From contig CM059576.1 in the NCBI GenBank assembly GCA_030386875.1, positions 68,819,581-68,883,580 on the forward strand: 64,000 bases of DNA, given 5' to 3'. Positions 57,087 to 64,000 of this stretch are shown here, piece by piece. The stretch's first letter is position 1; every line of letters starts with the position of its first letter. The notes under the pieces were generated by a model that saw only the letters and a program-made list of their open reading frames with translations, searched no databases and was not told the origin of the DNA. Both the position numbers and the translations under genes were made by a program. This stretch comes from Morinoia aosen. Its lineage: Eukaryota; Arthropoda; Malacostraca; Amphipoda; Talitridae.

Positions 57087-57394
57087 GTGGCCAGAATTGC
57101 AGTGGCTGCTGGTGAAAGTTCTGCAATGCCAGACGTGTTTCCTGATATCCGGCAGTCGTAAGGCCAAGATGTGGAAAGTGCATTGACGTAGGTAGAACAC
57201 ATTTTGTATAGTAATTTCAAACTGAATTTGCGTGTTTTTGTAACAATGAATTTTTTCGTTTAAAATTATAAACAGATAATACCTCAAAACAAAACCCGTA
57301 TTTTCTTCGGAAAATTCATAGAAGAAATAGTGTTTATTTGGCCATTTTCTACTTGGTGTGCATTTTTGTACCTCTTGTTCTGAAGCGCCCTATT

Positions 57395-58195
57395 TAAACG
57401 TTTTATACGCCAGCAATTTGGGATGCTGTGGTAAGTCCAGTAATGATATTTAATACATCAACTGTGTGTGTTGCAGGGGCAACTCAATAGGCAAAATAAA
57501 CATAATTAAATGTTAAACAATATGACCATGACTATCGAATTATTTCGGTTTATCACGCACGTCCTACACCATTCCATGCTGAACATTTTCTATGTCTATA
57601 GAAAATATTTCCTATGGTAACTAATTTATTATTACATTGGTCCGGCAATGTGGGAATCGACGGATCAATTCTGTGAAAGAAAATGGAGATGGATACAAGA
57701 TAATTCAAAAGACCGCCTTCCCTGAACGAACATCATTCACTGGAGCAAACAGCCTGCAAAAATGACGGGATTAGACAATTTTCTCGAATAAAGCTCCCAG
57801 ATGTAGATGGCACCATATATATTTTTTAATCATTATTGTGCCTGTGTTTTAAAAATTCTATCACAAGTGCTCTGGTGGAACTCGTATCACAGATACGGTC
57901 ATTGAGCATCCTTTAAGAGCGTGAAGAGAGAAACGGACCAAACAATTAAACGTGTTCACTGAGGTTCTCATTGTAATTACAGTAGAGAATTTGAGCACTG
58001 ATAATTACATAAATACATTCATCTATTTAACAATTTAGGATATACCTTGCGTTTTATTTTATATCAATTGACGACAAGTGAACTATCGACATTATCTCAG
58101 TGAAAGTTGACCACTCCGATAATATTTCAATCAATGAAAGGAAACTACAGTCACATTTGTGACAAATAGTGCCTTATCCGCAGTTGTTGTAGTCA
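57395..58195 (+). repeat. Core of the satellite-bearing unit, right half (copy C/D)
   Basis: 57440-57950 is the inverse of 45930-46290 (for example GGAATCGACGGATCAATTCT and CATTCACTGGAGCA have counterparts). It ends where array D starts. Confidence 0.55.
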
Positions 58196-61100
58196 TCCAC
58201 TATGTAGTTACTGCGTCTGCAGGTGTTGTTGTCTGCCACTAATTACTGCGTCTGCAGGTGTTGTCTGCCACTGGTTACTGCGTCTGCAGGTGTTGTTGTC
58301 TGCCACTAGTTACTGCGTCTGCATGTGTTGTTGTCTGCCACTAGTTACCGCGTCTGCATGTGTTGTTGTCTGCCACTAGTTACTGCGTCTGCATGTGTTG
58401 TTGTCTGCCACTAGTTACCGCGTCTGCAGGTGTTGTTGTCTGCCACTAGTTACTGCGTCTGCATGTGTTGTTGTCTGCCACTACTTACCGCGTCTGCAGG
58501 TGTTGTTGTCTGCCACTAGTTACTGCGTCTGCATGTGTTGTTGTCGGCCACTAGTTACTGCGTCTGCATGTGCTGTTGTCTGCCACTAGTTACTGCGTCT
58601 GCATGTGTTGTTGTCTGCCACTAGTTACTGCGTCTGCAGGTGTTGTCTGCCACTAGTTACTGCATCTGCAGGTGTTGTTGTCTGCCACTAGTTACCGCGT
58701 CTGCAGGTGTTGTTGTCTGCCACTAGTTACTGCGTCTGCATGTGTTGTTGTCTGCCACTAGTTACTGCGTCTGCAGGTGTTGTCTGCCACTAGTTACTGC
58801 GTCTGCATGTGTTGTTGTCTGCCACTAGTTACTGCGTCTGCAGGTGTTGTTGTCCGCCACTGGTTACTGCGCCTGCAGGTGTTGTTGTCTGCCACTAGTT
58901 ACTGCATCTGCAGGTGTTGTTGTCTGCCACTAGTTACTGCGTCTGCATGTGTTGTTGTCTGCCACCAGTTACTGCGTCTGCAGGTGTTGTTGTCTGCCAC
59001 TAGTTACAGCGTCTTCAGGTGTTGTTGTCTGCCACTAGTTACTGCGTCTGCATGTGTTGTTGTCTGCCACTAGTTACTGCGTCTGCATTTGTTGTTTTCT
59101 GCCACTAGTTACTGCGTCTGCAGGTGTTGTTGTCTGCCACTAGTTACTGCGTCTGCAGGTGTTATTGTCTGCCACTAGTCACTGCGTCTGCATGTGTTGT
59201 TGTCTGCCACTAGTTACTGCGTCTGCATGTGTTGTTGTCTGCCACTAGTTACTGCGTCTGCAAATGTTGTTGTCTGCCACTAGTTACTGCGTCTGCAGGT
59301 ACTTTTGTCTACAACTAGTTACTGCTTCTGCAGGTTTTGTTGTCTGCCACTAGTTACTGCGTCTGCAGGTGTTGTCTGCCACTAGCTACTGCGTCCGCAG
59401 GTGTTGTTGTCTGCCACTAGTTACTGCGTCTGCAGGTGTTGTTGTCTGCCACTAGTTACTGCGTCTGCAGGTGTTGTCTGCCACTAGTTACTGCGTCTGC
59501 AGGTGTTGTCTGCCACTAGCTACTGCGTCTGCAGGTGTTGTTGTCAGCCACTAGTTCCTGCGTCTGCAGGTGTTGTTGTCTGCCACTAGTTACTGCGTCT
59601 GCAGGTGTTGTCTGCCATTAGTTACTGCGTCTGCAGGTGTTGTCTGCCACTAGTTACTGCGTCTGCAGGTGTTGTCTGCCACTAGCTACTGCGTCCGCAG
59701 GTGTTGTTGTCTACCACTAGTTACTGCATCTGCAGGTGTTGTTGTCTGCCACTAGTTACTGCGTCTGCAGGTGTTGTCTGCCACTAGTTACTGCACCTGC
59801 AGGTGTTGTCTGCCACTAGCTACTGCGTCTGCAGGTGTTGTTGTCAGCCACTAGTTACTGCGTCTGCAGGTGTTGTTGTCTGCCACTAGTTACTGCGTCT
59901 GCAGATGTTGTCTGCCATTAGTTACTGCGTCTGCAGGTGTTGTCTGCCACTAGTTATTGCGTCTGCAGGTGTTGTCTGCCATTAGTTACTGCGTCTGCAG
60001 GTGTTGTCTGCCACTAGTTACTGCGTCTGCAGGTGTTGTCTGCCACAAGTTACTGCGTCTGCAGGTGTTGTCTGCCATTAGTTACTGCGTCTGCAGGTGT
60101 TGTCTGCCACTAGTTACTGCGTCTGCAGGTGTTGTTGTCTGCCACTAGTTACTGCGTCTGCATGTGTTGTTGTCTGCCACTAGTTACTGCGTCTGCATGT
60201 GTTGTTGTCTGCCACTAGTTACTGTGTCTGCATGTACTGTTGTCTGCCACTAGTTACTGCGTCTGCATGTGTTGTTGTCTGCCACTAGTTACTGCGTCTG
60301 CATGTGTTGTTGTCTGCCACTAGTTACTGCGTCTGCAGGTGTTGTCTGCCGCTAGTTACTGCATCTGCAGGTGTTGTTGTCTGCCACTAGTTACCGCGTC
60401 TGCAGGTGTTGTAGTCTGTCACTAGTTACTGCGTCTGCAGGTGTTGTTGTCAGCCACTAGTTACTGCATGTGCAGGTGTTGTTGTCTGCCACTATAGTTA
60501 CTGCGTCTGCAAATGTTGTTGTCTGCCACTAGTTACTGCGTGTGCAGGTGTTGTTGTCTGCCACTAGTTACTGCGTCTGCAAATGTTGTTGTCTGCCCAT
60601 AGTTACTGCGTCTGCATGTGTTGTTGTCTGCCACTAGTTACTGCGTCTGCAGGTGTTGTTGTCTGCCACTAGTTACTGCGTCTGCATGTGTTGATGTCTG
60701 CCACTAGTTACCGCGTCTGCAGGTGTTGTTGTCTGCCACTAGTTACTGCGTCTGCATGTGTTGTTGTCTGCCACTAGTTACTGCGTCTGCATGTGTTGTT
60801 GTCTGCCACTAGTTACTGCGTCTGCATGTGTTGTTGTCTGCCACTAGTTACTGCGTCTGCAGGTGTTGTCTGCCACTAGTTACTGCATCTGCAGGTGTTG
60901 TTGTCTGCCACTAGTTACCGCGTCTGCAGGTGTTGTTGTCTGCCACTAGTTACTGCGTCTGCATGTGTTGTTGTCTACCACTAGTTACTGCGTCTGCAGG
61001 TGTTGTTTGCCACTAGTTACTGCGTCTGCATGTGTTGTTGTCTGCCACTAGTTACTGCGTCTGCAGGTGTTGTTGTCCGCCACTGGTTACTGCGCCTGCG

Positions 61101-64000
61101 GGTGTTGTTGTCTGCCACTAGTTACTGCATCTGCAGGTGTTGTTGTCTGCCACTAGTTACTGCGTCTAAATGTGTTGTTGTCTGCCACCAGTTACTGCGT
61201 CTGCAGGTGTTGTTGTCTGCCACTAGTTACAGCGTGTTCAGGTGTTGTTGTCTGCCACTAGTTACTGCGTCTGCATGTGTGGTTGTCTGCCACTAGTTAC
61301 TGCGTCTGCATTTGTTGTTTTCTGCCACTAGTTACTGCGTCTGCAGGTGTTGTTGTCTGCCACTAGTTACTGCGTTTGCAGGTGTTGTTGTCTGCCACTA
61401 GTCACTGCGTCTGCATGTGTTGTTGTCTGCCACTAGTTACTGCGTCTGCATGTGTTGTTGTCTGCCACTAGTTACTGCGTCTGCAAATGTTGTTGTCTGC
61501 CACTAGTTACAGCGTCTGCAGGTGCTTTTGTCTACAACTAGTTACTGCTTCTGCAGGTTTTGTTGTCTGCCACTAGTTACTGCGTCTGCAGGTGTTGTCT
61601 GCTACTAGCTACTGCGCCCGCAGGTGTTGTTGTCTGCCACTAGTTACTGCGTCTGCAGGTGTTGTTGTCTGCCACTAGTTACTGCGTCTGCAGGTGTTGT
61701 CTGCCACTAGTTACTGCGTCTGCAGGTGTTGTCTGCCACTAGCTACTGCGTCGGCAGGTGTTGTTGTCAGCCACTAGTTCCTGTGTCTGCAGGTGTTGTT
61801 GTCTGCCACTAGTTACTGCGTCTGCAGGTGTTGTCTGCCATTAGTTACTGCGTCTGCAGGTGTTGTCTGCCACTAGTTACTGCGTCTGCAGGTGTTGTCT
61901 GCCACTAGCTACTGCGTCCGCAGGTATTGTTGTCTACCACTAGTTACTGCATCTGCAGGTGTTGTTGTCTGCCACTAGTTACTGCGTCTGCAGGTGTTGT
62001 CTGCCACTAGTTACTGCACCTGCAGGTGTTGTCTGCCACTAGCTACTGCATCTGCAGGTGTTGTTGTCAGCCACTAGTTACTGCGTCTGCAGGTGTTGTT
62101 GTCTGCCACTAGTTACTGCGTCTGCAGGTGTTGTCTGCCATTAGTTACTGCGTCTGCAGGTGTTGTCTGCCACAAGTTACTGCATCTGCAGGTGTTGTTG
62201 TCTGCCACTAGTTACCGCGTCTGCAGGTGTTGTAGTCTGCCACTAGTTACTGCGTCTGCAGGTGTTGTTGTCTGCCACTAGTTACTGCATGTGCAGGTGT
62301 TGTTGTCTGCCACTATAGTTACTGCGTCTGCAAATGTTGTTGTCTGCCACTAGTTACTGCGTGTGCAGGTGTTGTTGTCTGCCACTAGTTACTGCGTCTG
62401 CAAATGTTGTTGTCTGCCACTAGTTACTGCGTCTGCAGGTGCTTTTGTCTACAACTAGTTACTGCTTCTGCAGGTTTTGTTGTCTGCCACTATTTACTGC
62501 GTCTGCAGGTGTTGTCTGCCACTAGCTACTGCGTCCGCAGGTGTTGTTGTCTGCCTCTAGTTACTGCGTCTGCAGGTGTTGTTGTCTTCCACTAGTTACT
62601 GCGTCTGCAGGTGTTGTCTGCCACTAGTTACTGCGTCTGCAGGTGTTGTCTGCCACTAGCTACTGCGTCTGCAGGTGTTGTTGTCAGCCACTAGTTACTG
62701 CGTCTGCAGGTGTTGTTGTCTGCCACTAGTTACTGCGTCTGCAGGTGTTGTCTGCCATTAGTTACTGCGTCTGCAGGTGTTGTCTGCCACTAGCTATTGC
62801 GTCTGCAGGTGTTGTCTGCCATTAGTTACAGCGTCTGCAGGTGTTGTCTGCCACTAGTTACTGCATCTGCAGGTGTTGTCTGTTACAAGTTACTGCGTCT
62901 GCAGGTGTTGTCTGCCACTAGTTACTGCGTCTGCAGGTGTTGTCTGCCACTAGTTACTGCGTCTGCATGTGTTGTCTGCCACTAGTTACTGCGTATGCAG
63001 GTGTTGTTGTCTGACACTAGTTACTGCGTCTGCAGGTGTTGTCTGCCACTAGTTACTGCGTCTGCAGATGTTGTTGTCTGCCACTAGTCACTGCGTCTGC
63101 ATGTGTTGTTGTCTGCCACTAGTTACTGCGTCTGCATGTGTTGTTGTCTGCCACTAGTTACTGCGTCTGCAAATGTTGTTGTCTGCCACTAGTTACTGCG
63201 TCTGCAGGTGCTTTTGTCTACAACTAGTTACTGCTTCTGCAGGTTTTGTTGTCTGCCACTAGTTACTGCGTCTGCAGGTGTTGTCTGCCACTAGCTACTG
63301 CGTCCGCAGGTGTTGTTGTCTGCCACTAGTTACTGCGTCTGCAGGTGTTGTTGTCTGCCACTAGTTACTGCGTCTGCAGGTGTTGTCTGCCACTAGTTAC
63401 TGCGTCTGCAGGTGTTGTCTGCCACTAGCTACTGCGTCTGCAGGTGTTGTCAGCCACTAGTTCCTGCGTCTGCAGGTGTTGTTGTCTGCCACTAGTTACT
63501 GCGTCTGCAGGTGTTGTCTGCCATTAGTTACTGCGTCTGCAGGTGTTGTCTGCCACTAGTTACTGCGTCTGCAGGTGTTGTCTGCCACTAGCTACTGCGT
63601 CCGCAGGTGTTGTTGTCTACCACTAGTTACTGCATCTGCAGGTGTTGTTGTCTGCCACTAGTTACTGCGTCTACAGGTGTTGTCTGCCACTAGTTACTGC
63701 ACCTGCAGGTGTTGTCTGCCACTAGCTACTGCGTCTGCAGGTGTTGTTGTCAGCCACTAGTTACTGCGTCTGCAGGTGTTGTTGTCTGCCACTAGTTACT
63801 GCGTCTGCAGGTGTTGTCTGCCATTAGTTACTGCGTCTGCAGGTGTTGTCTTCCACTAGTTACTGCATCTGCAGGTGTTGTTGTCTGCCACTAGTTACCG
63901 CGTCTGCAGGTGTTGTAGTCTGCCACTAGTTACTGCGTCTGCAGGTGTTCTTGTCTGCCACTAGTTACTGCATGTGCAGGTGTTGTTGTCTGCCACTATA
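58196..64000 (+). repeat. 32/35-bp minisatellite, array D, continues past the window
   Basis: About 170 units of the same satellite as arrays A-C, plus orientation. Variant units recur at fixed distances: GTCCGCCACTGGTTACTGCG at 58852 and 61075 (2223 bp apart), TCTACAACTAGTT at about 59308, 61529, 62446 and 63217, and CACTATAGTTACTGCG at about 60489 and 62311. So a higher-order structure is present. All ORFs inside are repeat artefacts. Confidence 0.96.

Larger units (their letters stand above)
50471..57394 (+). mobile_element. Mariner-like remnant, split by the non-LTR insertion
   Basis: Left terminus after TA: CAAACAGGGTGTTCAGAAC, then AAGAGATACAACATTGCACG. The right terminus at about 57340-57394 is its inverse (CTTGGTGTGCATTTTTGTAC, then CTCTTGTTCTGAAGCGCCC), an inverted repeat of about 55 bp. 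Joined across the retrotransposon, the interior is only about 620 bp. It encodes a transposase C-terminal fragment: EAEEDIVARIAVAAGESSAM before the junction region, then, after a frameshift, RCGKCIDVGRTHFV and a stop. That ending resembles C-termini of Tc1/mariner (IS630-type) transposases. It is a non-autonomous, internally deleted copy. Confidence 0.6.

Noticed and set aside
43131..64000. CRISPR array or protein-coding Cys/Val/Leu-rich ORFs in the satellite
   Set aside because: Units are contiguous with no unique spacers, and the DNA is eukaryotic. Every frame is open only because unit lengths avoid stops, and no domain is encoded.

Overview
This is eukaryotic nuclear DNA, most likely from an arthropod and probably an insect, though no host gene allows a firm identification. 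The evidence is spliced P-type (THAP9-like) transposases, non-LTR retrotransposons, tRNA-derived SINEs, TTAA- and TAA-flanked MITEs, and minisatellites. I found no convincing host protein-coding gene, tRNA, rRNA or CRISPR array. Almost everything recognisable is a mobile element or a tandem repeat, often nested.

Left part (1-16.6 kb). A broken gag-like ORF1 of a non-LTR element lies on the minus strand at the left edge. It is followed by several copies of a dispersed family with a GCACAGGATCC core (here 'family A'), and then by a decayed P-type transposase at 8.1-11.2 kb that carries an Ala-Ser-Thr minisatellite. The remainder is AT-rich sequence with no gene I can support.

Centre (16.6-36.0 kb). 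Two copies of a second, unusually large P-type element lie in opposite orientation. The left copy is 16638-23724 (+) and the right copy is 26128-35896 (-). Each has matching terminal inverted repeats beginning CACAGA, CAAAGA or CCCAGA, and each has its own perfect 8-bp target duplication (ATATACTC and GTCTGTAC). They are therefore independent insertions, not one duplicated palindrome. The right copy contains a five-exon transposase gene whose splice phases all agree: a THAP zinc finger, two paralogous small exons (one with 8-residue PATPGTSR repeats), the RNase H-like catalytic domain, and a C-terminal Cys-rich domain. One in-frame TAG breaks it. The left copy is internally deleted. The right copy sits inside a PIF/Harbinger-like MITE with a TAA duplication. 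Two TTAA-flanked piggyBac-like MITEs lie in the spacer.

Right-centre (36-43 kb). A 3.1-kb segment is bounded by inverted arrays of a 19-bp repeat. A family A pair forms a foldback structure at 40.7-42.2 kb. A 211-codon ORF of unknown meaning follows.

Right part (43-64 kb). A 32/35-bp minisatellite forms four arrays (43.1-44.4, 45.8, 49.7-50.1 and 58.2-64.0 kb, the last leaving the window). The arrays occur in both orientations and share flanking sequence, which suggests that the satellite is part of a transposon-like unit. Into this unit a mariner-like remnant has inserted. Into that remnant a full-length 6.3-kb non-LTR retrotransposon of the RNase H-bearing I/Jockey type (50780-57073) has inserted, with a 13-bp target duplication. 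Its ORF1 is intact and its ORF2 is open except for two TGA codons.
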